A stretch of DNA of 64,000 nucleotides, taken from NCBI GenBank assembly GCA_963971405.1, contig OZ020484.1, positions 17,856,001-17,920,000 of the forward strand, in the 5' to 3' direction. Each line of letters begins with the position of its first letter. Within the stretch, counting starts at the first letter, position 1. The notes beneath the pieces are model-generated. The model searched no databases and was not told the origin of the DNA. It saw only the letters and a list, made by a program, of their open reading frames with translations. Made by a program: the position numbers and the translations under genes. This DNA is from Psococerastis gibbosa. Its lineage: Eukaryota > Arthropoda > Insecta > Psocodea > Psocidae. Positions 48,408-59,700 of the stretch are shown in pieces.

Positions 48408-51400
48408 ATGCCTAAATCAAAGGGTTCCTGGGCGAAGTATGCGAAACATTATAACACCAACTGGGAAAATGAAGCTCAATTTAAAGGTAAGACCGATTTG
48501 ATATTTGACAAAACTTTCCTTATTCATTTGCTGTATGTAGTATGTACCTTTTACATAATACCTACATACCTACTTTACCTAGGGCTAGTAAATCAATATA
48601 TTATCCAGTTAACAATTAGCAATGTGTCGGATTCGTCAATAGTACATGTTAGTGCATAAAAACAAAAGTTATACAATACATAATGATAATAATTAATGAG
48701 CATTATATTATAAAATTCTGAGCAAAGCTCTTCGTACAACAGGAAATTAAAGTAATTAATGTAATAGACCTAAATATAAATTATATAGCATTAGATAGGC
48801 TAGGTGTGATGGTCATTCTTATATTAAATTGGTTGCATAAAATTCATCAAGTGAGTAGAAAGCATTATCTATTAAGTATTTTCGCAATATCGCAATATTT
48901 CTTCATATGATGACTTTCTTACATGACTCGGTAAAACATTAAAAATGCTTTAGTATCTCGTAGTCTCATGTGTACGCGAATGGTGGTGTAAATGAAAAAT
49001 ATGACGTTAAGTAATAGAAAAGGAAACATTGAAAATTAAGGATGACACGGGTGAACTTAACTTTAGTTGTGGAAGGAATAGTATTAAACCGTAGTAGATA
49101 GTAAAACGTACCAACAACGACCCCAACCGCGTATATATGTAAATGGCCAATTCTCCGTGAAATCGGTGAATTATGCTGAAAAAAGGCAAAAGGGTATGGT
49201 TCAATTAAATTTGGTAAAAATTGCCAGTCAAAATCATCAAATGGTCTTTGACCCACCATGGTGGGATAGACTGTGTCAATAATTAATAAATACCCCAAAC
49301 ACCTATTAAGTAAAATCGAGGAATTATGCAGAGAAAATTAGGTTTGGCGGATTCTAAGAAACATTTCTTAAATACTGAAATCAAATCGATTTATAATGTA
49401 GACAAAGGTAATGTTTACCCATATTGATCTGATAACCTGTCATTAATGTTTATTGGTCGTGTTTTTTTAGGTTGGCTCTCACGGGCACCTGATGATTTAA
49501 TTGCAGCGGGACGCGGAGAAGCCTTCTGCACATTGTGCAAATCAACGATTCGTGCACAAAAAAATGATATTAAAACCCATGCGGATTCAAAAGGACACAA
49601 GTTAAAGTTAGAATCATTAAATAAGACGAAACAAAGCACGTTGTCTTCATTCGGTAAGTTATTCGTAATATTTAACGAATTAACTTTAAGCTGGTGATAA
49701 GCCTATTTAGCTGCTCTAAATAATTCTTAATTTTGATTTAAATTCCTTTCAAAATTTGAGAAAACACATTTATGAGGAAAGGCAATAGTACAATAATTTG
49801 TTTGAGAATCAATCTCCTGTGAAGAAATACTTACACCTAGGTATAGACAATTAACTAATATTATTTTAAACATTTGCCAAATATGATGAATTGAAGCTCA
49901 GGAATTTATTCATCACAAAATTGGTCAAATTTCATCATTTTATCTCTTTTGTAGGCTATACATGTATAAGATCACAAAATTCCATACTATACGCCTGATA
50001 ATAAATTGATAATAATAATAATTGATTACTGCATAATGATTGAATGAAATTTAAAATATTATACCAAGTACTATTTTCACTAAATTGATTAAACGCTCAA
50101 ATTTAGGAATGTCGCTGCAAGTCCAAAATAATCACAGTTTCGTTTTACAAAGCAAACAGTACAATATTATCTAGACTCATAGTTTCACAGTACACGGTTT
50201 TATTTTTATAAAATGCTATATGTAATAATTTAAGTTTGCTTTGTAACAACAATTGTTTTAATTGTTTTTATTTAAAACAATGCTATTACTAAACTAATAA
50301 AAGTGATCCAGGGCAAAATTTATACTCTTCTGAGTGCCGAGTGTATTTTTTATATACATATATGCCATACTCTAAAATAATCATTTTTTATTTTTAATAA
50401 TGTTCTAAAATTAATCAATTTGGATAAGTGTAAAAGAAACAGTTTTAGTGGGCCTAATTATATTATTATTTTTTTTAGTGACTTCAACGAAGGCAGAGAA
50501 AACCAATGATCTTCGATTGGCTGTTTTTATAGCCAACCATTCATCTACAAGGGCCATTGACCACCTTGGGGAGATGATAAAAGACATGGGATCGGGCAGC
50601 AGCTTATCAAATTTGCGCCTGCACCGGACTAAATGCGCCAAGCTTATAGAGAACGTCATTGCACCGGCACTGTTAGAAGAAGTCCTGCACGACCTCGGCA
50701 ACAGGCCGTTTTCGATAGTTATCGACGAATCAACGGATATTGGCTGCGAAAAATATATGGCGTACGTAGTTGTTTATTTCAGTGTGGCTGAAAACAGAAT
50801 TATCAGCCACTTCTTGGGGTTCCAAGAAGTGGAGCGGGCCACAGCTGAGGACTTGTTCACAAATTTTGTTAATTTTTTTACCGCAATGAAAATTGACCTG
50901 GCCAACCTTATTGCCATTGGCACAGATGGGGCCAGCAATCTGTGCGGGGTAAACAACTCTTTATACACCCGACTAAGGGAGAAATTGCCTGATTTACAAC
51001 TTATAAGGTGCGTTTGCCACTCATTAAACCGCTGCTCTCAGAGGGCTTGCGAGGAGCTGCCAACAGCCCTTGAGTTTTTATTACGAGAATCAAGGAGCTG
51101 GTTCTCGCACAGCTCGCTGAGATGCAAGGCATATAAAGATGTATATGCCTTGATAAATGACAGCAAAACACCGCCTAAACTTACGGCTTTATCGGCCACA
51201 AGATGGCTGGCCCACCATTCTGCGGTTAAAAGAACTAGCGAGCAATGGCTGGAGTTAAAAACATTTTTTCAAATGGTGGCCAATACAGAAAAATGTTACA
51301 CGGCCAAAACGCTTTCACAAATGTATGCCAATGAGGCACATTACTTGTATTTACTTTTTTTAAGGCAGGCTTTGAAAGATATCACCGATTGTAATATTGT

Positions 51401-52316
51401 TTTTCAAGCCAGCAACTCTGACCCTAGCAACGTATACCGGGATTTAAGGGGGTTGCTACTTTCATTTGCGCGACGCATTTTTAAGCCCGCGTATTTACAA
51501 CATAGACTTGACGCCAGCAAGGCAAAGGGAATGTTGGAAGAGGCCGACATCAACGCAGTGGGCTTCGCAGTTGAGAAAGCAGGAAACTGTTTTGACAACA
51601 GTTTATTGGAGCTCACTGACGTTGATTTCGGCACAACATTTAGTGAGCACGCGAAATCATCCAAAATTGGACGCGCTGAGTTGAATACTGTAATGGAAAG
51701 ATGTTGCAGGTTCATGCTTGTGTTGTGCAGAGAATTAGTACAACGCATGCCTGGAAATGTTGCAATTATCCAGGGGTTACGGCATTTAACACCATCCGCG
51801 GCCTTATCTCTCAGCAGGGCACCATTTGTAGACTTACCCTTAAGTTTGGCTGGCAAAAATCGCGACATGGACGCCATAGAGAACCAGTGGCGATTGCTTG
51901 GAACGATGACTTTGGCAGACATCGTTCCTGGTGTGCCTGCTCCGGGAGTCACTATGGGAAAATTTTGGGCTAGTGTCGCGCAAATGAAAAATGCTGGAGG
52001 GCAGCTCATTTTTAAAGATTTATCTGACTTCGCTTTGAGGGCACTTTCATTGCCGACTAGCAATGCAGTGGTGGAGAGAGTATTTTCTGTAATGGGCGTA
52101 GTTAAATGCAAATTGCGGAACAGAATGCAACTGTCCATGTTGATTGCAATTCTACGTATTCGGCTATACCAGCAGGTGCGGGGAGACTGTTGCAAAGAGT
52201 TTTCCCCCACCCAAAAAATGTTTGAATTATTTACTTCAAAAATGTACAGCGATACAATAAATGAACAAGATGTTTCTGGAGAATCGATGGATGAAATTAT
52301 AAGTTGGTTAGAATAG
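48408..52316 (+). CDS. hAT transposase with N-terminal C2H2-type zinc finger
   Basis: Exons 48408-48486, 49471-49653 and 50479-52316; introns are GTAAGA...TTTTTAG and GTAAGT...TTTTTTAG, phase 1 at both. Total 2100 nt, 699 residues. The zinc finger is formed by C46, C49, H63 and H69 (CTLC...H-x5-H) after a WLSRAPDD motif. The RNase H-like core has D170 in VIDESTD, D237 in IGTDGASN, the CVCH motif (H268) and W330 in TRWLAHH. E620 in VVERVFS is the likely third catalytic acid, at the start of the C-terminal hAT dimerisation region (LPTSNAVVERVFSVMG, KLRNRM). Assigning the catalytic residues follows the hAT family pattern. The lack of any lesion, together with intact termini, suggests recent and possibly ongoing mobility. 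A host-domesticated gene is unlikely given the transposon ends. Confidence 0.92.
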
Positions 52317-52324
52317 TAAGTAGG

Positions 52325-52960
52325 ATAAATATTTCAATACCCTTTTTAACCTTTAATTTTCTTGTGTACATAAGTTATGTTTCTGTAATATGTAATGGTC
52401 AATTTATTGTTTTATGGCGCAACCTGGCCGAATGCCTCCGTCTTTTTCCGGGTATGTGTAAGTGTAATAGTAAATTGGATAAATATTTCAATATCCTTTT
52501 TTAACTCATAATTTTCTTGTGTACATAAGTTATGTTTCTGTAATATGTAATGGTCAATTCATTGTTTTATGGCGCAACCTGGTCGAATGCCTCTGTCTTT
52601 TTCTTGTGTAGCCTACATAAGTTATGCTTCTTTAAAATGTAATTGCAATTCATTGTTTAATGGCACAATCGAGCCGAATGCCTCTGTCATTTTCCAAGTA
52701 TGTGTAAGTGTAATAGTAAATTTGATAAATATTTCAATGTCCTTTTTTAACTCTTAATTTCCTTGTGTACATATGTTATGTTTCTGTAATACGTAATGGT
52801 CAATTCATTGCTTTATGGCGCAACCTGGCCGAATGCCTCTGTCTTTTTCCGGGTATGTGTAAGTGTAATAGTAAATTTGATAAATATTTCAATGTCCTTT
52901 TTTAACTCTTAATTATCGTGTGTACATAAGTTATGTTTCTTTTATATGCCAACTCAGCCA
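52325..52960 (+). repeat. Tandem repeat of about 155 bp after the transposase stop codon
   Basis: Repeats start at ATAAATATTTCAAT near 52325, 52479, 52725 and 52880, each followed by TTGTGTACATAAGTTATGTT, GTAATGGTCAATTCATTG and GGCGCAACCTGGCCGAATGC. The second period is longer (about 245 bp) because of an internal partial duplication. The last unit is incomplete. It probably falls in the transposase 3' UTR. Confidence 0.88.
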
Positions 52961-53239
52961 ATTCATTCAATTCTGCACAACGAACTAGAATAATTATTGC
53001 TTACAGTTACTAGAGCAATTCTTATGGTGCATTAACACAGCAATCAAAACTCTGACTCAGAAAAATGTTCTTAGGAGTCCATGAACAAGGTGTTTTTAAC
53101 TTCATGTAGGCCCTGTAATATGTCGAATAAGTAATGAATTTGTGGTGTTGATAAATTTCACTGTATTTTTTTTAAGTTAGTGTAAATGTATATTGTGTGT
53201 ATGCTAATTTTAAAATATGAGTCCATTGACGGGGTATTG

Positions 53240-53245
53240 AATAAA
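53240..53245 (+). terminator. Candidate polyadenylation signal of the hAT transposase
   Basis: AATAAA inside the element, downstream of the tandem repeats and about 920 bp after the stop codon. Motif only. Confidence 0.35.
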
Positions 53246-53730
53246 AATTGTCAGGACCTAATTCAATGATTTTTTGTTACTTATTTGTGTACCTATTCTG
53301 ATATGTCCTAAGTGGGGGATTGGGCATAGTTGGCCCCATACATAGTCTAATTATTTTCTATGATATATAAAATAGTAAATGTGACATTTGGCAAGTTCTA
53401 AGGGTGACTTCAACTATATATGTAATTAGTGGGGTCGGTAAATTTTTGTCAAGGTCATACAAAAAATGTGGGAATAATAGCAAAGTATATAAATTATATA
53501 GACCTATTCATATGACGTCACAAAGCATGTTTGAGGGGTAATATATGCGTGACGCTACTGTATTTTTATCTACATATCAAGATTGACAACTCCTAATGTA
53601 TTTTATAACTTAAAAAATGCGACCATTATGGGTTTTAGACTAGATAGAATAGATTTTAAATTTGGGCGGAATTGGGCGGGTTGGCACGCTCCTACTGGCG
53701 GTTTCAAGAAATATATTACTGGCAACACTG

Positions 53731-53738
53731 ACCTGTAC
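53731..53738. repeat. 8-bp target duplication, right of the hAT element
   Basis: ACCTGTAC, an exact match to 47927-47934. Confidence 0.97.
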
Positions 53739-53801
53739 AACCGAGTCAAATTCTTCACCATCATAGTCTCGAATAAAAATACCCGCATCGTGCGCTCCCG
53801 G

Positions 53802-53809
53802 CTTTTATA
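53802..53809 (-). promoter_or_regulatory. Candidate TATA box of the receptor gene
   Basis: TATAAAAG on the minus strand in a GC-rich setting (followed by CCGGGAGCGCACG). A start site about 30 bp downstream would fall near 53779. Removing the transposon would put the receptor start codon about 213 nt after this box, a normal spacing with a 5' UTR of about 180 nt. The present hAT insertion would lengthen that leader by 5.8 kb unless it is spliced out or another promoter is used. Confidence 0.5.
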
Positions 53810-55430
53810 CAGGCAAATTAGGTTTGACTTCTTTTGGCCGGGTCTTACTTGAGAGACTATTCTTTATTGGGGGGTAATATCTGATTAGGATATACATAGC
53901 AGTAGGGTTAGGCCTATACTCGAAACGTTTGCTGGCCAATACAATAATGATATTTCTCTTCAAAACTATGACGTACGTAAATAGGCCCCCAAGCCTATAG
54001 AAAGGATTCACCATATAATGCCTCAATGAAGAGTTCTGCCGTTATTTATGAACGAAGGGACGACACAATACGGAATTTGGAAAATAAGTCAAAGGGCCGG
54101 AGATAGATGAGCCAATTAAAAGAGCAGAAACTGAAACACTGAAATTGCACGGAAGCTGGATTAATAAGTAAATAAATAAATAAATATTGACTTTTTTGTT
54201 CTATTACTAAGCCAACTTAGCGGAGTTAGGGCTATAAAGCCCTCTCTTACACTCAACTAGGACGGCCCGGGACCGCCTGTTTACATGCCCTCCGAAGCAT
54301 GACCAGAAAATGTAGGAAGTGTAGGACTCGAACCAACAACCTTTCGGGTGAAAGTCAGAGTCCGTACCACTACTCTATACATGTCATGACTCCTGCATAT
54401 TAACGATCGTTCCACCAATTGGCCAGCGTGTTTAATTTACAGCTGAACTTCGTTGCCATGAGAACTGGTGCTGCACTCATGTTAAACTCCAATTACGTGT
54501 ATTCATGGACGGATACGGGGGGGGGGGGGGGGGCAGCAGCAGATCCGTCCCTGCGTTTATTACTATCAGAACTAGTCGAATACAAGACGATTGCTTATTG
54601 AACACATAATATGTATTATATATTCTTATAATTTTACCTTCGGCACATTCGAAGCCTGTAAAACCTATACCATGTCAATGGAATAAATTTTGGAAGGTTT
54701 CTCCATACGTGGCACGCTGCACTGAACGGAATATGGGTACATTTTACGGGATACCGTATTTCTGTACTATATGAGTGTGGATATGATATATCCTGTGCGC
54801 ATGTATCGTTTAGGAAGTGAAAGGTGGACGTAAAAGGAAACGATACCAACTCACCAAGAGCTACAATGCAGTATGAGGGCCCAGCTCTCGTCAAACAAAA
54901 AACATGAACACAAAAAAAAGTTTAGAATTAAACATTGAGTATTGACTGACACTATGAATATGCTTCCGCAACTGCCTTTGTTATGGGATTGACATTTTTC
55001 GGAAGTCACGACTAGACGTTCGGTACAGTACGCTCCAAGTAACCAGGCAATTTAGAGGACGCAGTATTTCCACAGTGGCAAACACCAATAAACCATATTC
55101 TGAAGATAAAAGACACAATTCCTGATATATAATAATCGGATGTTGACACAATTTAATTTAAAATAGTTAACACGTTTCATCATTTGAAACTTTCAATGGT
55201 GAGTGAAGAAGCCGACCATGTGCGTCAATACCACGCCATTGAGTGAGGAATAATCTAATCTTTTTAGGAACAGGGTGACTGACGCAAAAAACAAAACAAT
55301 CAACATTTGATCGCAACAAATGGACAATGTCAAAATTTGCATAGTCCATACTTTAAAAAAATGCAAAACGGACCCCCCCCCCCCCCACTATCCGCTTATA
55401 ATATATTCGAATTTCACAGGGAATATCCAT
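53810..55430. other. Upstream flank of the receptor gene
   Basis: Beyond the SINE at 54172-54375 I recognise no gene. A G run lies at 54519-54533 and a C run at 55373-55386. Confidence 0.35.
54172..54375 (-). repeat. tRNA-derived SINE S2, copy 2
   Basis: Minus-strand copy. In sense it reads GTGGTACGGACTCTGACTTT (A-box region), GGTTGTTGGTTCGAGTCC (B-box), AGTGTAAGAGAGGGCTTTAT, GGCTTAGTAATAGAACAAAA and ends in four ATTT units. Confidence 0.8.
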
Positions 55431-55885
55431 TGTAGAGCTTTCAAAAATATCGCATCCCTTAGAAGTATATATTTAGATATATTATGATAATGTGACCGTC
55501 ACTGACAAGCTCTTGGCGATCCCACTGACGAATGGTTCTGTAGGGACAGTTTTGGTCACTAGGTTCGCTGTCGGCAAACCGATATCCATATTATTGAAAA
55601 TGGCCGCCGTTTGCATGTAAAAACTAAGCTCATAGCATCTAATTAATTCTTTAAATATCTTTAAAATATTTTTACTATGCCTGGACCTTATTTCGCTGTA
55701 TATAATTTAATATATATATATATATATATATATTCTCCATGATTTATAGAAAAATATCACTTTAAAATAATGCATAAATAAAATAATTTTAAAATATTAT
55801 TGAGGCTTATGGAAAAATCAACGCTTTGATATCTTAGCAACTGGTGCTGCCATCTACAAAATGACGTCACAAATGAACTTCATTT
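55431..55885. repeat. Repeat family D, copy 2
   Basis: Starts TGTAGAGCTTTCAAAAATAT and keeps the body of copy 1 (37111-37708), with a longer (TA)n in the middle. It loses similarity after ATGACGTCACAAATGAAC, so the right terminal repeat is absent. Confidence 0.75.
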
Positions 55886-55989
55886 AGGGGTCATGACCCC
55901 CCCCCCTCCCCTGGATAATTTGACAATAAGCACTAGATATTGTAGAATCGACCAATTTTTCTAAAACAAAAAATAATAATAAAAAATAC

Positions 55990-56410
55990 TTTTCAGTACT
56001 GTAAAATATAAACTTTACTGCTATACCCAAATATCAAAAAAAATGAGTTAACCGGACTTAACCCCCCCCCCCCCTATTTCGAGCCGATTTACAAAAAATT
56101 CCCACCGGAGGAGACCCCCGAGCCCCTGTCCTGTTCAAAATCTAAAGTTTTTTGATGTCTAAATACGTAATTATTCATCATTTTACTCATAATTGTTTTT
56201 TCTTAAATCTCCTGAGCGAGGTCCCCGGCAGTACAGTACAGTAATTTTAATAATTCTTTGGTCTGTAAAATCTAAACTTTACTGCTACTAAAATGCATAA
56301 ATTCCCACTATTTCGGGCCTATTTTTTCAAAACATTTCCCCCATGGGAAACCCCTGGGCCCCTGCTTTTAGTTTTATGAATACGATTCGGCTGTAACATC
56401 TTAAGTATAT
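55990..56410 (-). repeat. G-rich repeat units, minus-strand cluster
   Basis: About three diverged units of the 42184 family in reverse: (C)n then CTATTTCGAGCC, ACCGGAGGAGACCCCCGAGC, and TATTTCGGGCCTATTTTTTC with CCCATGGGAAACCCCTGGGC. Spacing is irregular (about 100-200 bp). Confidence 0.6.
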
Positions 56411-56606
56411 TTTTCAATCATCATACGTAAAGCCCCAGTATTTCCTTGACACCTAAATAACTGAAGCTAAGGGGCTATGGCCTAATTGACACCGGATAAA
56501 ATCGAACTTTGTAAGCTTTTACTATATTTAAAGCTTGTTTTAGGTACCAAAAACTAAAAAAATAACCAAAAGGAAGGTCTTTCCAAACATTACGAGTTTA
56601 ATTATT

Positions 56607-56614
56607 TATATAAA
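56607..56614 (+). promoter_or_regulatory. Candidate TATA box of the LPMO gene
   Basis: TATATAAA, 160 bp upstream of the LPMO start codon, leaving room for a leader of about 130 nt. AT-rich surroundings make a chance match possible. Confidence 0.3.
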
Positions 56615-56773
56615 CTAAACAATAGAATCGCAAGGAAATGGATGATGAATAGATAGATCATAGCTGAACATGTGATATGACAACTGGCTATCTGATAAGA
56701 AACCCCTTTATTATAATTTGAACTTCATTCACAAGAGCCAGTTTCCTTAAAATAAGACTAAATTATTGCTGAA

Positions 56774-59700
56774 ATGGTGCATGCGTGCATTTTCACACTT
56801 TTATCCATAGTTCTGGCATTAGAGGTATGTATTACTGAAGGCAAGGCAAGTTGGCATTGAGTAGTCGAAACTGATTTTTCTTGCAATAAAATTTAATATT
56901 AATGAGCCAATACAGTTGGCTCGCAAAAGCCAAACATTAAAAAAAGTTCTATAAAGCAGGTTCTGTCATTTTCAAATGATACAGTATGCGCGGGAAACTT
57001 CTATACAGGATATTTGTGCAAAGAATTTTTACATTTATGAACAGCTCACAAAGTTTTTTTTTTTTTTAAATCCACCAAAAACTTTAACATTTTTTTCATA
57101 TTATTTATTTTTTTTTTTATTCATATTCTCCTTTTCAATTTGAAGCATAATAATTCGATACGTGGATACTAATGACATAACGACTGTCAAAGCAACAGTT
57201 AAGTAACCAGTTTTATTAAAAGTGTTATTCCATTGAAATTAGTCCATTGCTACTGGCATGACCCATAGATTTATTTTCTAACGTCGTCATTATAAAATTA
57301 GTACTACAAAGAACGTATTACAGTACTCCATTCCAAAATAATACAGGAAAGCTGCGTTCATTGTTAAACGTCGTTTTGCATATAAATCCGACTAAGTATT
57401 TTAAGACTTAAAGAAAAAACGCATACTATTGGGCACCTAATGTCATGGTACAAGCTAGAGTTGCCGCACGGTTTTTTAAACAAATAAACCGTATTGACAT
57501 TTTTGACCATCCAGGATATGCTCTAAAACATTCTACGTGCGGAGGAAGGAAAAAACGGCGCCATTCATAATTGAATTGAGCGGCAGTCAGTGTTTAACGG
57601 TGCTGTTCTTACTTAGTTGCATAATTGCAAACCTGCAGGACTTAAGCAAAAATTGTGGCATTAATGCCGTATGTCGCTTATTATTTATGTCATAGATTTT
57701 TTTTATGAAACTAAATGTTTATTGGACGGTATAGTATGGTAGATAGGTAACCCACGAATAATATTTTTTATATATAAATATATATTTAAAAAATCACGGG
57801 TTGCAATAAATGTAGTAGATATAGATACAGTAGATACATAATTCGTGTATTTGCCAAAAATATAATACAATGTGAATTTCAAACCTGTGCCCTCTCAAGC
57901 GAAAGCGTGTGAGGGTGACAAATATTGTAGGGTGGGTGGGTGTGTCAATAGACATTTCATTTATTAATTTTGGCTGAATTGTACCTTGCCAATGAAAAAA
58001 AACAAAAAGTATTTGCTCATTTGTAGGTGTCGGGCCATGGAATGCTGTGGGATCCACCAGGAAGAAATTCAATGTGGAGGTTTCACGACGGGTCACCTAT
58101 CAATTTTGATGACAATGCTCTTTACTGCGGTGGGGCAGCAGTATGTTAAAAATTTTTCTATCAAACTTGCAAACATTTCAGAGTAGCTTTTTTTATTTTT
58201 TTACAAAAATATTAATCGCATACAAACAATTTAATGAATGTATCCGATTGACCTTTTCAGTCGCCTCTGTAGGTTATTACCCGTGATGAGTACGACACGT
58301 ATCCGATTGCATGGCGTGTAAAGACTCGCACAAGCGCAAGCACGTTACCACCTGGCCATCGAAGTCGATAAGGCGTAGGTTTATAAATATTTAGTTGGCA
58401 GGGAATAGCCCTATACGTTTTGTTGAGGAAATTAATTAATTTCTCATTCCAGACCCGTAAATACTAATGAAAGTGGTCAGATGAAAAATTGATAAGAAAT
58501 TCAAGCTTTCTAAAAAAGCACAATTTCTCAGCTACTCTTCAAAATCGGTTAAATACTCTTTATCGGGGTCAGCAGAAGTAATGATATTTCAGATGAGAAA
58601 ATGTAAATTTCTTGGGAAAGTTTGCGTTTTTTAAGAATTTTTCATGTGACCACTTTCATAACCTTGGCGCTGTGGAACGAGAAATTAATTGATTTCGTAA
58701 ATGATTCACGACTATTTCTTGTTACATAAAATTACATCCACATCAATACATAAATTAAATATACATTGAAATCTCTCCCTTATAGTTCACACAACCAAAC
58801 CGAACCAAAGAGCAGTCCAGTGTTTTCGCGTAGAAAAGTTTAGGCCGTGTGCAAGGAATGGACAAGCTTACCATTAGGCACCCATTCCATTGACCGGCTA
58901 GGGCTATTTCCAAAAACAGTGACGTGGTAGCAGACATTCAAGACTTAGGTAGCGTTTCCACCGATCTCGCATTGCAGAATGCAAATGACATTGACGGAAA
59001 TTAGAATTTTTTTTCTTTTATAGAAATCTATTAAAATGTTTGTACTTAACATATCCCAAGACGCCATTTTTTTAATTTTAGTTTTTTTTTTTTTGTGATT
59101 TTACTGTATGATCATTGATCAATTTTAACTATGGCATAGAGGAAAATAAACATTTCCGTCAATTCTGCCATGCGAGGTCGGTGGAAACGCCACCTAAGTC
59201 TTGAATGTCTGCTACCACGTCACCGTTTTAGGAAATAGCCCTAGCCGGTCAATGGAATGGGCACCTAAACGCAATGAAACAGGCGAAAGCATAACTTAAC
59301 CAAGTACAGATACGAGTCCTGCAATGTGTAAAAGACATCAGGAGCCCCGTAATGGATATTATAGCTCCTGCCGTTCCAGTTAATATATTTCTATGGATAA
59401 GCCCGATTTGTCGGATAAAAATTTTAATACATAATAAGAGGATGAGAATAGGCAACCAGTCATAATCATTAAACAGTAGTGTCAGAAGATCAAGCAATCA
59501 ATCAGGTTGGCAGGTGTAGTGAAAATAAGTTGTTTAGTCTATACATAATTATGATGTTGATTTTCGCGTAGAAAAGTTTAGGCCGTGCGCATAGAAATAT
59601 AGTGTATTGCTATTAATGGACATGATGGGTTAGAATAATTATCATTATAAACATGCCAGGAATTACCACCAATCACCAAAAACTAATACGACCAATTAAT

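Larger units (their letters stand above)
47935..53730 (+). mobile_element. Complete autonomous-looking hAT transposon (5796 bp)
   Basis: Ends CAGTGTTACCAG and CTGGCAACACTG (12-bp inverted repeat, one mismatch), with an exact 8-bp target duplication ACCTGTAC. Subterminal regions on both sides are rich in GGCGGG motifs (ATTGGGCGGGTT near both ends, CTGGCGGGT), likely transposase-binding sites. It encodes a full three-exon transposase with no stop or frameshift. Just after the gene lies a tandem repeat (52325-52960), and AATAAA is at 53240-53245. The element lies antisense to the receptor gene, 142 bp upstream of its start codon and downstream of a minus-strand TATA box. Confidence 0.95.

Noticed and set aside
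51404-52210. 268-codon minus-strand frame opposite the transposase
   Set aside because: It is a shadow of the transposase coding frame. The plus-strand product has clear hAT motifs and the minus product has none.
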